From NCBI RefSeq assembly GCF_019195435.1, contig NZ_CP078069.1, positions 2,108,001 to 2,172,000 of the forward strand: a DNA stretch of 64,000 bases, given 5' to 3'. The translations under genes and the position numbers were made by a program. Positions 7,468-16,198 of this stretch are shown here, one piece after another. Each line of letters starts with the position of its first letter. The stretch's first letter is position 1. This DNA is from Comamonas sp. NLF-1-9. Lineage in GTDB: Bacteria; Pseudomonadota; Gammaproteobacteria; Burkholderiales; Burkholderiaceae_C. Below the pieces are notes generated by a model, which saw only the letters and a list, made by a program, of their open reading frames with translations, was not told the DNA's origin and ran no database searches.

Positions 7468-7814
7468 GGGATCACTCCTTTGTGGCTAGCTGAATGGCCG
7501 AGCTGGTTCGACGCGACTCCATCGTCCGGCACACCGATGCAGTCCAGTACGGCTTGCGCAGCCTCGCAGGCTGCGCGGACCGCTTGCAAGGTAGCGAAAT
7601 CCTGCGGCTTGACCCCCGCCTGCAAGGCCTTGCGCAGACGCGCGTCCATCCGCGCCAGTTGACTGGCTGCCGCCGCACGCGCCTCTTGCGCCGCCGCAGC
7701 CGGGCCGTCGAGCGCGGCCTCGAGCGCACTGAGCGCGCCCCAGGGGGGCGACGCGGCTTCGGCACTCGCGCGGGAAAACCCGTGCATGGCCAGAAAATCA
7801 CGGAGCTCGCTCAT
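7464..7814 (-). CDS. Putative needle cochaperone SctE-like protein
   Basis: 116 residues, helical and Ala-rich, with no signal peptide. A conserved family motif is not obvious; the call rests mainly on position directly upstream of and overlapping sctF, where Ysc-type systems carry the YscE/PscE cochaperone that keeps needle subunits monomeric with YscG/PscG. YscE proteins are usually shorter (about 65-70 residues), so the extra length is unusual. The TPR protein at 24994-25434 could be the YscG-like partner. Other possibility: an unrelated assembly factor. Confidence 0.5.
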   Translation of the reverse strand: MSELRDFLAMHGFSRASAEAASPPWGALSALEAALDGPAAAAQEARAAAASQLARMDARLRKALQAGVKPQDFATLQAVRAACEAAQAVLDCIGVPDDGVASNQLGHSASHKGVIP

Positions 7815-7831
7815 GGCTGCATTGTGCGTGC

Positions 7832-9223
7832 TCAGCGCTCGACCACCAAGCGCCGCGGTGCGTCAAAGACCAGCAGCTCGGGCTCTATGGACTGCAGGCG
7901 CCATCCCGCATGCGTGCCGCCGGGCAGCAGGCGGCTGCCATCAGGCAGCACCAGATAAGACTGCCGGCCGCTGACCACGCTGCGGATGGCAAAGGGTGCG
8001 GGGCCGCGTTCGGCCTGCTGCAGCGCCTGCACCGACTGCACGCTCACGTGCAGCGGCAGGCCGCGAAAGCGCTTGACCAGGGCGACCAGGGCGTTTTCCA
8101 GCTGCCCGCGCGCGTTGGCCGCCAACGCCACCGTCAACTGCATCTGCTGGCCATCCCACTGCGCCTGGGTGTCCGCAAAACCCGCGCCAACCAGCGCCGA
8201 GCGCACCTGGGGCGCGAGCTGCCCGGCCAGGCGCAGGCCATCGCTCACCGTCAGCTCGCGCGGCAGTTGCTCACGCACTGCAGTCAATGCCTCCTGGCGC
8301 ACGGCGGCATTGGCCACGATGCCCTCGACGCGCAGACGCCCAGGCCCGTCCGGCAGGAAGTCGAGTTGCGCAAAGCGCATCGCGAGCAAGGCGCGCAGCT
8401 CGGCCTGCAATTCGCTGGCCACACGCACCTGCAGCACCGGCTGCGGCTGGTGCTGGGCCAAGGCTTCGGCCAGGCGGTCGAACTGCGCGAGCGTATCGAC
8501 CCAGCCCTGCACCAACACCCTGCCATCCGCGCGCGGCTGCAGCTTCAGTCGCAATGCCGGATCGACCTGCGCGATGCGCAGCTGCAAATCGCCCAGTTGG
8601 CTGCGCGCGGCCTGCGTGCGATCGATCGGCGCGGCGGGCGCCGCCAACAGCGCTGCGGCCGGCGGGGCGCTGCGCACCCAGAGCCCGTAGGCGAGCGCGA
8701 TCAGCAGACCCAGGGCCGCCAGCAGCAGCCAGCGGCTGAAAAGGGTGCGTCTGGTCTGCACGCCAGCGGCAGGGGCGTCGATGGGCGGCGCACCCTGCGC
8801 CTCCGATGCCAAAGGCGCGAGCATCTGGGCCGGCGCTTGCGATGCGGCCGCGCCAGCCTGCCCGGGTTCGGGCGCCGGCGGCTGGGCGGGCAATGGCGTC
8901 GGTGACTGCGTGAAGGCTTTTGGCCAGTCGGTGTGCGGCGCACTCACGCACAGACTCAAGCCCCCCCAGGGGCGCGCCGCGCCCAGATGGGCGGCTTCGG
9001 CCCGCGCCTTGTCGTCGGGCGTTTCGGCGGCGGGCCAGAGCAGCCAGCGGCCATTGTCGAGCAGATGCAAACGCGCCAAGCCCAACTGCGGCGCAAGGTC
9101 GGTGAGGATGACGTCGGCATCCTCGCCCGTGCCCAGCAGCAGGCCGTCGAAGGCCGGGGCGCTCGCGCCGGCGTGCCGACCATCGAGCACGCGCAGCTCG
9201 GCGGCAAAGGCCTCACGCATCAT
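7832..9223 (-). CDS. sctD: T3SS inner-membrane ring protein SctD (YscD family)
   Basis: 463 residues. The N-terminus (about 9-95) has the cytoplasmic FHA-like domain (L-L-L-G-T-G-E-D-A-D-V-I-L-T-D near 28-42). A Pro/Ala-rich linker leads to one membrane segment at about 161-183, and the periplasmic part (about 190-463) contains repeated ring-building BON-like modules. SctD forms the outer ring of the inner-membrane base and contacts the secretin. The start is one of two adjacent ATGs after a GGGAGGG ribosome site. It is 117 bases from sctV, a gap that holds a short family-specific repeat. Confidence 0.9.
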   Translation of the reverse strand: MMREAFAAELRVLDGRHAGASAPAFDGLLLGTGEDADVILTDLAPQLGLARLHLLDNGRWLLWPAAETPDDKARAEAAHLGAARPWGGLSLCVSAPHTDWPKAFTQSPTPLPAQPPAPEPGQAGAAASQAPAQMLAPLASEAQGAPPIDAPAAGVQTRRTLFSRWLLLAALGLLIALAYGLWVRSAPPAAALLAAPAAPIDRTQAARSQLGDLQLRIAQVDPALRLKLQPRADGRVLVQGWVDTLAQFDRLAEALAQHQPQPVLQVRVASELQAELRALLAMRFAQLDFLPDGPGRLRVEGIVANAAVRQEALTAVREQLPRELTVSDGLRLAGQLAPQVRSALVGAGFADTQAQWDGQQMQLTVALAANARGQLENALVALVKRFRGLPLHVSVQSVQALQQAERGPAPFAIRSVVSGRQSYLVLPDGSRLLPGGTHAGWRLQSIEPELLVFDAPRRLVVER

Positions 9224-9264
9224 GGCGCGCGGCCCTCCCCAGGCCTGATCCGATGCCGCAAGAA

Positions 9265-9330
9265 TTCAAGACAAATCGGGCTTTGGCGCTTGTCTGGCGT
9301 GCGCTGGAAGCTATCATTTTCGAAGTGTAC
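9265..9330 (-). repeat. Short intergenic repeat, copy 1 of 3
   Basis: Read on the - strand, the element contains GATAGCTTCCAGCGCA, then ACAAGCG and a CCCGATTTG end. The same order (GATAGCT, about 12-18 bases, ACAAGCG, then a CCGATTT end) recurs at 26744-26808 and 32440-32500. It fills most of the sctV-sctD gap. From memory, elements like this are scattered in Comamonadaceae genomes. Boundaries are approximate. Confidence 0.65.
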
Positions 9331-9340
9331 ATGACCGCAC

Positions 9341-11464
9341 TTACAAATCGATCCGCGCCAGCGGCTGGATGTTGATCTCCTGCGTCAGCTCCTGGTAGCT
9401 GAGCACCGGCAGCTCGTACAAATCCTGCTCGATCATCTTGCGCATGTAGCGGCGGATATCCATCGAGGTCAGCAGCACCGGGCGCTGGCCGCTCGCGCCG
9501 ATGTCGCCCACGGCCTTCTTGATGTTTTCCACCAGCTTCTTGCTCACCGCCGGATCCAGCGACAGATAGCTGCCCGCCGAGGTCTGGCGGATCGCGGCGC
9601 GCACCTGGTCTTCGATGGCCGGGGCGAGCAAATAGGCGGGCAGCACGTTCTGGCCACTGGAATACTTGTAGCTGATGTGGCGCTTGAGCGTGGAGCGCAC
9701 GTATTCGGTCAGCAACACCGAATCCTTTTCCTTCTGCCCCCATTCGATGAGCGATTCGAGAATGCTGCGCAGGTTGCGCACCGAAATGTCTTCGGACACC
9801 AGACGCTGCAGGATTTCGGCGATCTTCTGGATCGGCAGCACCCGCGTCGATTCCTTGACCAGATCGGGAAAGCGCGCCTCCATCGCCCCGAGCAGAAAGC
9901 GCGTTTCCTGGATGCCGATGAAGTCGGCCGAGTATTTCTTGAGCACGAAGGCCAGGTGGTAGGTCAGCACCTGGCTCGCGTCCATGAAGGGGATGCCGCT
10001 GCGGCTGAGCGTGTCGCGCAGCGTGTCGCCGACCCAGAGCGTGGGAATGTGCGGCAGGAACTTGCGGTCGCTCTCGTAGGCGATTTGCAATGCATCCAGG
10101 TTCTGGGTGCTCTCGCGCACCAGCAGGTAGCCGGGGCGCAGGCGCCCTTGCGAGACCGGCACCTCGGACAGCAGGATGTTGTAGCTTTCGGCCTCCAGCG
10201 CCTCGTTGAAGCGCAACTGGATGCCCGGAAACGGCACGCCCAGGTCAAAGTACAGCGCCCGGCGGATTTTCAGCAACTCGTCGTTGAGGGTTTCGGCGTC
10301 AAAGCTGTTTTGCAGGCCGGCAGCCACATCCATGAGCAGCGGCACTGTGGGGGCGAATTCCTCGCTGCCGTCGGTCTTGGGCTTGCGCGGCTTCTCGCCC
10401 GCAGCCTGCATTGCAGGTACTTCGGTGACCTTGCCAGTGGCTTCATCGACCACTTTGCGCGTGCCTCGCAGCAGGGTGAAACCCAGACCGCCTATCACCA
10501 GCGCCAGCACCAGGAACACCGGCCACGGCATGCCGGGGATCAGGCCCATGCCCAGCGCCACTGCGGCGGCAATCATCAGCGCGCGCGGCTGCGCCATCAC
10601 CTGCGCGCCGATGTCCTTGCCGACGTTGGACGGCCCGCCGTCGTCGGACTGCACGCGCGTGACGATCATGCCGGCGCAGATCGCGATGAACAGCGCAGGA
10701 ATCTGCGAGATCAGCCCGTCGCCTATGGTCAGGATGGAATAGGTCTTCATCGCGTCGGCCGCGCTCATGCCGCGCTGCATGGTGCCGATGACGATGCCGC
10801 CCAGCAGGTTCACCGCGACGATGATCAAGCCGGCGATGGCGTCGCCCTTGACGAACTTCATCGCGCCATCCATCGCGCCGTAGAGCTGGCTTTCCTTCTC
10901 GACGATGCCGCGCCGGCGCTTGGCTTCTTCCATGTCTATGGTGCCTGCGCGCATGTCGCCGTCGATCGACATCTGCTTGCCCGGCATCGCGTCAAGCGAA
11001 AAGCGCGCCGCCACCTCGGCCACGCGCTCGGCGCCTTTGGTGATGACCACGAACTGCACGATGGTGAGAATCAGGAACACCACCAGGCCGACGACCAGGT
11101 TGCCGCCGACGACGAAATTGCCGAAGGTCAGGATGATGTGCCCGGCGTCGGCCTGCAGCAGGATGAGCCGCGTCGTGGCGATCGAGATGCCGAGGCGAAA
11201 CAGCGTGGTGACCAGCAGCACCGACGGGAAGGAGGAAAACGCCAGCGGCGAGGGCAGGTACATCGCGACCATCAGCAAGATGGCCGAGATCGTCATGTTG
11301 GTGCCGATCAAAAGGTCGACCAGCCAGGTCGGCAGCGGCAGGATCATCATGAAGATGACCGCCACCAGAAAGGCCGCCAGCACCAGGTCGTTGCGGCTGG
11401 TGACGACCTGCACCACGCGCTGCAGGCGCGACAGGCCGCCGGACGCCAGGGTATCGCCTGCCAC
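9341..11464 (-). CDS. sctV: T3SS export gate protein SctV (LcrD/FHIPEP family)
   Basis: 707 residues, normal size for the family. The N-terminal half holds about eight membrane segments with the FHIPEP cytoplasmic loop ([15 protein letters not shown], about 162-176), and the C-terminal half is the cytoplasmic domain that forms the nonameric ring docking chaperone-substrate complexes. It begins with GTG at 11464, whose G is shared with the TAG stop of sctY (TAGTG), a tight coupling. SctV and SctX-SctY act together in Ysc-type systems, and the gene order X-Y-V here agrees with that. Confidence 0.96.
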   Translation of the reverse strand: MAGDTLASGGLSRLQRVVQVVTSRNDLVLAAFLVAVIFMMILPLPTWLVDLLIGTNMTISAILLMVAMYLPSPLAFSSFPSVLLVTTLFRLGISIATTRLILLQADAGHIILTFGNFVVGGNLVVGLVVFLILTIVQFVVITKGAERVAEVAARFSLDAMPGKQMSIDGDMRAGTIDMEEAKRRRGIVEKESQLYGAMDGAMKFVKGDAIAGLIIVAVNLLGGIVIGTMQRGMSAADAMKTYSILTIGDGLISQIPALFIAICAGMIVTRVQSDDGGPSNVGKDIGAQVMAQPRALMIAAAVALGMGLIPGMPWPVFLVLALVIGGLGFTLLRGTRKVVDEATGKVTEVPAMQAAGEKPRKPKTDGSEEFAPTVPLLMDVAAGLQNSFDAETLNDELLKIRRALYFDLGVPFPGIQLRFNEALEAESYNILLSEVPVSQGRLRPGYLLVRESTQNLDALQIAYESDRKFLPHIPTLWVGDTLRDTLSRSGIPFMDASQVLTYHLAFVLKKYSADFIGIQETRFLLGAMEARFPDLVKESTRVLPIQKIAEILQRLVSEDISVRNLRSILESLIEWGQKEKDSVLLTEYVRSTLKRHISYKYSSGQNVLPAYLLAPAIEDQVRAAIRQTSAGSYLSLDPAVSKKLVENIKKAVGDIGASGQRPVLLTSMDIRRYMRKMIEQDLYELPVLSYQELTQEINIQPLARIDL

Positions 11465-11898
11465 TATGCGCCCGCCACGGCAGCCGCCGTGTCCTCATGG
11501 CTTGGCGCAGCCGCCTCCTCGCGCAGGCGCACATAAGCGCGCATGGCGCTGGCCGCCTCCTCGGCCTGACCCTGGGCCTGCAGCGCTTGGGCGCGCACCA
11601 GATGAAATGCCGCATCCATCGCGCCAGCCAGCGCAAGGCGCTCCAGCGTTGCCAGGGCGCGCTGCGGCTTGGCCGAGCGCACCTGCGCCAGCGCCAGCAT
11701 GAGCAATGTACGCGCGTTGTCCGGCGCCAGCACGTCGCGCGCACTCAGGAGCACGGCCGCCTTGTCCGGCAGGCCGTGCTGCAGGTAGATGTAGCTCAGC
11801 AGGTCCATGACCTCGAGCTGGCGTGCCAGCGGCAAGGCATCGCCTTGCGCTTCGGCGGCAGGCGGCTCGCCAGCCCGGGGCGTGGTGTCAGCGGCCAA
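11464..11898 (-). CDS. sctY: TPR chaperone SctY (YscY family)
   Basis: 144 residues, predicted all-helical with TPR-like pairs ([18 protein letters not shown] and [17 protein letters not shown]). YscY binds YscX and the SctV cytoplasmic domain in Ysc-type systems. The frame begins with TTG 11898, which has AGGGG 7 bases upstream; the first in-frame ATG would be codon 29 and would cost the first helix. Start codon choice is therefore tentative. It is placed between sctX (4-base gap) and sctV (1-base overlap). Confidence 0.8.
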   Translation of the reverse strand: MAADTTPRAGEPPAAEAQGDALPLARQLEVMDLLSYIYLQHGLPDKAAVLLSARDVLAPDNARTLLMLALAQVRSAKPQRALATLERLALAGAMDAAFHLVRAQALQAQGQAEEAASAMRAYVRLREEAAAPSHEDTAAAVAGA

Positions 11899-11902
11899 AG
11901 GC

Positions 11903-12322
11903 TTACCCCTGATAGAGCACGCTGCGGTACATCTGCACCAGGTCGCGCAATTGGCATTCTTCGTTCAGCAGACGCGTGGCGCGATTGAGCACGCGCAGCT
12001 GCTCGGCGTCGTGCTTGCTCTCGGAGCCCTGCAGCCGTGCCGCTGCCTCGCGCAAGCTGACCTGTATGCCCTCCAGCCCCTGGCGAAAGCGCGTGGGCGT
12101 CATCAGCTCGCGGTGCTCCATTTCGGGGCGGATGCTGCTCTCCAGCGAATCGTCGAGCGTGGGCAAAGCCAGCAGCGCTTCGACCTGCGGGCGGGCCGCC
12201 ACGTCGGCCGGCGCGCTTTCCTGGCGCTGGGGCAGCGAGGGCATGTCCTCGCGCCGGGCATAGGTCACGCGGTCGATGCCGCGGTCAAAAGCCAGGCTCT
12301 GGCCAAGGGCGAAGTCAGACAT
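11903..12322 (-). CDS. sctX: T3SS early substrate SctX (YscX family)
   Basis: 139 residues from ATG 12322. The C-terminus (L-L-N-E-E-C-Q-L-R-D-L-V-Q-M-Y-R-S-V-L, about 118-136) is the conserved part of the YscX family; the N-terminal half (G-I-D-R-V-T-Y-A-R) is less ordered and likely carries the export signal. YscX is itself secreted and is needed for needle and early substrate export. The frame stays open well upstream, but that part lies over the promoter box and lacks a ribosome site. First gene of the sctX-Y-V-D-E-F operon, 52 bases after box 2. Confidence 0.85.
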   Translation of the reverse strand: MSDFALGQSLAFDRGIDRVTYARREDMPSLPQRQESAPADVAARPQVEALLALPTLDDSLESSIRPEMEHRELMTPTRFRQGLEGIQVSLREAAARLQGSESKHDAEQLRVLNRATRLLNEECQLRDLVQMYRSVLYQG

Positions 12323-12374
12323 GGTGCGGATCCGTTGAACAACAGGATAAGAGAGAAAACGTCTTGCTGTCGCT

Positions 12375-12402
12375 TGAGTAACCGCCTGCGGCAGCCGGTT
12401 CC
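12375..12402 (-). promoter_or_regulatory. ECF/HrpL-type promoter box, site 2 (sctX operon)
   Basis: - strand: GGAACC (12402-12397), 14-base spacer, GTTACTCA (12382-12375), followed 52 bases later by ATG of sctX. It matches the consensus of the other island sites exactly. It lies in a 249-base gap without any gene (12323-12571) and would drive the sctX-Y-V-D-E-F-chaperone unit. Confidence 0.8.
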
Positions 12403-12571
12403 ATTGTCCGGGACACGGCGTGCCGCCTGCGCATGCAAACGGGCGCTCTCGCACCGCCAGGGTAGACCCGAAATCACCGCCGCGCAGGGCGTCGCAGCGC
12501 GTAATGTACGGCCGGCCCGCTCCGGCAGGCAGGCGGCTGCGCACGCCACAAGGCGCGGTCGCGCTTTGGCT

Positions 12572-13021
12572 TCAGGCGGCCCAGACACCCGGCGGCAGCG
12601 CGGCGGCGCCAGCCGGCGAGCTGGCGCCGGGCGCGCTCAGGCGCGTCTGCTCGGCCAGAGCCACCTCGGCAAAGCGGGCCAGCCCTTCCGCGAGCCCCGC
12701 CGCATCCAGGTCCTGCAACGGCCACAGGCGCGACAAAGTGAGCTGCTCGCCCAGCAGCGACCAGGTCGCTCCCTGACTGCCCTCCCAGACATGATTGGCA
12801 GCAAGCAACCGGCGCAAGACGGTTTCGGGCTGCACGGCGGGCAGGGTGCCCACCTGGGCATAGACCAGCAGCGCCGCTTGCGGCTCGTGCAGCCGCAGCG
12901 TGAGCTCCAGACGTTCATCGATGCGCAGGCCACAGGCGCCGTCGGCGTCGGGCACCAGGGGCAGGCCCAACGCATTGCCCAGGGCGCGCAGCAGTGCATC
13001 GGCTTGTTCGCGTGCGTTCAT
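12572..13021 (-). CDS. CesT-type chaperone of the SopB-like effector (SigE/IpgE-like)
   Basis: 149 residues. Class I chaperone layout: helix A-D-A-L-L-R-A-L-G-N-A-L-G (about 7-19), strand A-C-G-L-R-I-D-E-R-L-E-L-T-L-R-L, then V-L-R-R-L-L-A-A-N-H-V-W-E and L-L-G-E-Q-L-T-L-S-R-L-W-P-L. It starts 2 bases after the stop of the phosphoinositide phosphatase gene, the same arrangement as sopB-sigE and ipgD-ipgE, so that effector is almost certainly its client. Cytoplasmic homodimer by family. The C-terminal Ala/Pro-rich tail of about 20 residues is unusual. Confidence 0.83.
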   Translation of the reverse strand: MNAREQADALLRALGNALGLPLVPDADGACGLRIDERLELTLRLHEPQAALLVYAQVGTLPAVQPETVLRRLLAANHVWEGSQGATWSLLGEQLTLSRLWPLQDLDAAGLAEGLARFAEVALAEQTRLSAPGASSPAGAAALPPGVWAA

Positions 13022-13023
13022 GT

Positions 13024-15579
13024 TCAGCTCTTGGTGTATTTGGATAGACCGAGGAAGTTGGCGGTGAGATCATCATCGCCACCGCGCCCGCCAAACTGCT
13101 CATACAGGGCGTCGACCCCCAGCAGCTTGTAGCCGGCGTAGCCGGTGTTCAGGCGCTGCATCTCGAAGTTGCCGCTGTGCGTGACGACTTCGTGAAACTG
13201 CGCGATTTCCGCCGGGCTGCGCACGCGCTCGTAGTGTGGCACCCGTCCGCTGAGCTGCATCTGCAGCTTGAAGTGCTTGATCTCGGCGTCGAGCTCGCCC
13301 GTCCGGTCCTTGCCGCTTTTGCAGTTGAACATGACTTTGAGGCCGAACATGTCAGCCAGCACCGCCAGGCGCGTGGGCATCTTGTAGGGTTCGCTGCCGG
13401 CCACGCGGTAGCTGCCATCTTGCTGGATCTGCGCAATCTGTTGTGCCAGATCACGCGCCTGTGACAGCCGCAGTTCGACGGGCGCCAGCTGTTCGAGCAG
13501 CCTGTCTGCGCGCTCGTCGTCGCCGGAGCGCTGGGCGCTCGCGAGCTCCGAGCGCTTGTCCAGCACCTGCTGCTCCAGTTCGCGCATGCGGAAGCCGACC
13601 AACCCGCCGGGCATGCCACCCTGGGCGATGGACGCGACGTCCTCACCAAGCAGCTTGCCCAGCGCCTCACCGTTGAGCCCGGCGACGTTGTCCCAGCCGC
13701 CCACCAGCCACGATGCCGAGCCCACACCGCCCGCATTTACGCCGTAGTTGCAGGCCACCGGGTTCACCTGCAACGTGATCTGGCGCGGCCGCCCCTCCTC
13801 GTCCAACACCTCGAAACTCTGCGCGCCACTCACGTCCTTCCAGGCCTGCACCTGGTCTTGCACCATGCGCCGCTCGTTCTCGTGCGCGCCCTTGATCAGC
13901 GGGCGCACGTTGTCCGGCGTGAGCAGCGAGATCGAGAGGATGTCCACCGGCACCTTCTCGCCGGTCAGCGCGCGCTGCATCAGCGCAGGGTCGGTGAGCA
14001 CGGTGGCCAGCACCGTCTCGCGAGCGCGATTGAGATTGGCTTGACGGCGCATGGCGTCCACCAGTGTGGCGTCCGCGCGCACGGCGGCGAGCGTCTCGTT
14101 CAGGCTGAGCGGTCCCAGGTGCTGCTGCAGTTGCTGCGCGTCGTAGTCCGCCAGACCGGTGTCGCTCAAGGTCTGCAGCAGGCGCACGTTGCGCTCGTTC
14201 TCGTGCAGCCATTGCTCCTTGGGCAGCAGCTTCTCGACCATGGGCGCGAGTTCTTCATCGCTCATGCGGGCGATCTCGCCCGGGGTGATGCCAAATGCCG
14301 ACATGACGCCATGGCGCAGGCCGTCAAACAGTACCTGGCCCTGCCCGTCCGCGAGCCGGGTGCGTGCAAGGTTGACCGCGTGGGTGTATTCAGAGCTGCT
14401 GTGCGCATTGAAACCCTTGCCCGCGTAGGCGCTGATGAAGTTGCCCGCGGGAGTGGTTTCGCTGTAGCTCAACACTGTCTCACTGCCCGATTGCAGCTGG
14501 ATTTCCTTGACGATGGGCGCCCAGTCCTGGTCCTTGTTGAGCACATCGTTCATCGCATCATGAAACGCGTGGCCCAGGCTCTTGGGATCGAGCCCGGCCT
14601 GCTTGAAGACGGCCTTGAGCGTGTCTTCGATGATGGTCTGCTCATCGATCCTGGGGGTGTCGGCCGCAGTGCGGTGGCTGCTCAGAAGCTCATTCACATG
14701 CGCCTGGCGCGCGCGGTTTTGCTCGCCACCGAAAAGCCAGCCCTTCAGACCCGTGAGCGGCTTCTTGCCGACCACCTGCGCAGCGTCGCCGAGTCTGCCC
14801 GCCTGCTGCTGCGCCTGGGTGCGCAGGAAGTCCGCGCGCGCCTGGAAGATGTCGCCGCGTGCGGCGTTCAGCGCCTGGCGCTGGGCGCCGCTCAGGTCAC
14901 GGCGTTGCAGCTGCGCATCGATCACGCGCACCGCCCCCTCGGAAAACTGCGCCTTGCTCTGGTACATGCCCGAGAGCGAGAGCGGCGAATCGGCCACCGT
15001 ATGCCCGAGATAGCTGACGCGGTCCTGCACCTGTGCCTGCAGGCTTTCACACAGCACCTGCACCTTGTCCTGCACGCCTTCGGGCAAAGCATCGAAACCG
15101 TTCTCGAGCAGCGCCGCGAGCGTGTCCTGCAACGCATTGAGCCCATCCATCTGCGCCATCAGCATGTCGCCCGCGGCCGGGCCGGCGCTCAGCTGAGCAT
15201 AGGCGTCGCCCAACAGGTCCAGGTGTTCGCGCAGCGCTTGGCCGGCGGGGCTCAACTGGCCGTCGTGAGCAGTGCGGTCGGCTTCGATGGCGTTGATGAG
15301 GGCGTTGATCTCACCTACCGTGGCATCGCGGCGCTTGCCTATCTGCTGCGCCGGCACGCCGTCCAGGCGCAGGTCGGCGAGCTTGCGCACGCCGCCGATG
15401 CCGCCATTGACCGCGCCACGTACGCCCTGCGGCAGCGACAGCGCAATCTGGTGGGCGCTCAGCGGGCCTTCGCCCGAGACGACCGATCGGCCCAGCGGCT
15501 GGCCCTTGTCCAGATCGACATCCGACATCAGGTCGGCGGGTTGCAGCTGGCTACGGTTGCCGAGACTCTCTAGTGGCAT
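13024..15579 (-). CDS. T3SS effector, SopB/SigD/IpgD-type phosphoinositide phosphatase with long N-terminal extension
   Basis: 851 residues. The catalytic CX5R loop N-C-K-S-G-K-D-R-T-G lies at about 752-761 (C753, R759) and is followed by D-A-E-I-K, as in SopB and IpgD; the second family signature appears as N-Y-G-V-N upstream (about 620). These effectors dephosphorylate inositol phosphates and phosphoinositides inside host cells. SopB and IpgD have about 540-560 residues, so this protein carries roughly 290 extra N-terminal residues, which I do not recognise. No signal peptide or membrane segment. It has a strong AAGGAG ribosome site, box 3 lies 57 bases upstream, and a CesT chaperone gene follows. 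Confidence 0.87.
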   Translation of the reverse strand: MPLESLGNRSQLQPADLMSDVDLDKGQPLGRSVVSGEGPLSAHQIALSLPQGVRGAVNGGIGGVRKLADLRLDGVPAQQIGKRRDATVGEINALINAIEADRTAHDGQLSPAGQALREHLDLLGDAYAQLSAGPAAGDMLMAQMDGLNALQDTLAALLENGFDALPEGVQDKVQVLCESLQAQVQDRVSYLGHTVADSPLSLSGMYQSKAQFSEGAVRVIDAQLQRRDLSGAQRQALNAARGDIFQARADFLRTQAQQQAGRLGDAAQVVGKKPLTGLKGWLFGGEQNRARQAHVNELLSSHRTAADTPRIDEQTIIEDTLKAVFKQAGLDPKSLGHAFHDAMNDVLNKDQDWAPIVKEIQLQSGSETVLSYSETTPAGNFISAYAGKGFNAHSSSEYTHAVNLARTRLADGQGQVLFDGLRHGVMSAFGITPGEIARMSDEELAPMVEKLLPKEQWLHENERNVRLLQTLSDTGLADYDAQQLQQHLGPLSLNETLAAVRADATLVDAMRRQANLNRARETVLATVLTDPALMQRALTGEKVPVDILSISLLTPDNVRPLIKGAHENERRMVQDQVQAWKDVSGAQSFEVLDEEGRPRQITLQVNPVACNYGVNAGGVGSASWLVGGWDNVAGLNGEALGKLLGEDVASIAQGGMPGGLVGFRMRELEQQVLDKRSELASAQRSGDDERADRLLEQLAPVELRLSQARDLAQQIAQIQQDGSYRVAGSEPYKMPTRLAVLADMFGLKVMFNCKSGKDRTGELDAEIKHFKLQMQLSGRVPHYERVRSPAEIAQFHEVVTHSGNFEMQRLNTGYAGYKLLGVDALYEQFGGRGGDDDLTANFLGLSKYTKS

Positions 15580-15636
15580 GGTGCTTCTCCTTGCTCAAGC
15601 GCCGCGCTGCACCGCGCAGCGTTGGCTCTCCTGACT

Positions 15637-15664
15637 TGAGTAACGGCGCCAGCGCGTCAGTTCC
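15637..15664 (-). promoter_or_regulatory. ECF/HrpL-type promoter box, site 3 (SopB-like effector)
   Basis: - strand: GGAACT (15664-15659), 14-base spacer, GTTACTCA (15644-15637). One change from the consensus (last base of the first element). ATG of the effector gene follows 57 bases downstream. The remaining gap up to 15814 shows nothing else. Confidence 0.78.
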
Positions 15665-15814
15665 ACCGGAGAAACTTTGGTCATTTTTGCCCTAACCCCT
15701 TATGCAGACGCCGCTGACAGCTATGAATAGCGCAGCATTCCTAAACCTTCGCTCATCCGTGCCTCCACGCCTTGGCAACCGCTGGACGCGTTCGGCGCCT
15801 GCAATCCGGGGGGT

Positions 15815-16195
15815 TCAGTCGCTGCGCAGGCGCTGCAACAGCGTCTGCAAGCCCTGCATGGCCCGTTCCAGCTCGCGCGCGTCCAGGCCTTGTTCGCCCA
15901 GGCGCAGCGCCAGCACCAGCCAGTCCTGGCCATCGGCGCTGAACAGGCCGGGCTGGATCGCAGCCGAACCCGCTTCGGGTTGCGCCGCACGCTTCATCGC
16001 GCGCAGCAGCAACGCAGTCGCCTCGTGCGCCGCCACGGGCTCGCTCAGATGCACCACTACCTGCTCACCCTGGCGTGCCACACCGAGAACCGCGCCCGAT
16101 GCAAAGCGCAATTGCAGGCTCTCATTGGGCCCGGGGGCGAGTGCGGCAATGCCTATCCGTTGGCCAAGATCGACCAGCGCCTGCTCCATGGACAT
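15815..16195 (-). CDS. CesT/SycN-like chaperone next to the gatekeeper SctW
   Basis: 126 residues with chaperone features: helix M-E-Q-A-L-V-D-L-G-Q-R-I-G (about 3-15), strands L-Q-L-R-F-A-S-G-A-V-L-G-V and V-V-V-H-L-S-E-P-V, then W-L-V-L-A-L-R-L-G and a long C-terminal helix E-L-E-R-A-M-Q-G-L-Q-T-L-L-Q-R. It begins 3 bases after sctW, so by position it probably serves SctW, as SycN/YscB do for YopN. End of the operon that starts at box 4. Client assignment is inference. Confidence 0.7.
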   Translation of the reverse strand: MSMEQALVDLGQRIGIAALAPGPNESLQLRFASGAVLGVARQGEQVVVHLSEPVAAHEATALLLRAMKRAAQPEAGSAAIQPGLFSADGQDWLVLALRLGEQGLDARELERAMQGLQTLLQRLRSD

Positions 16196-16198
16196 GGG

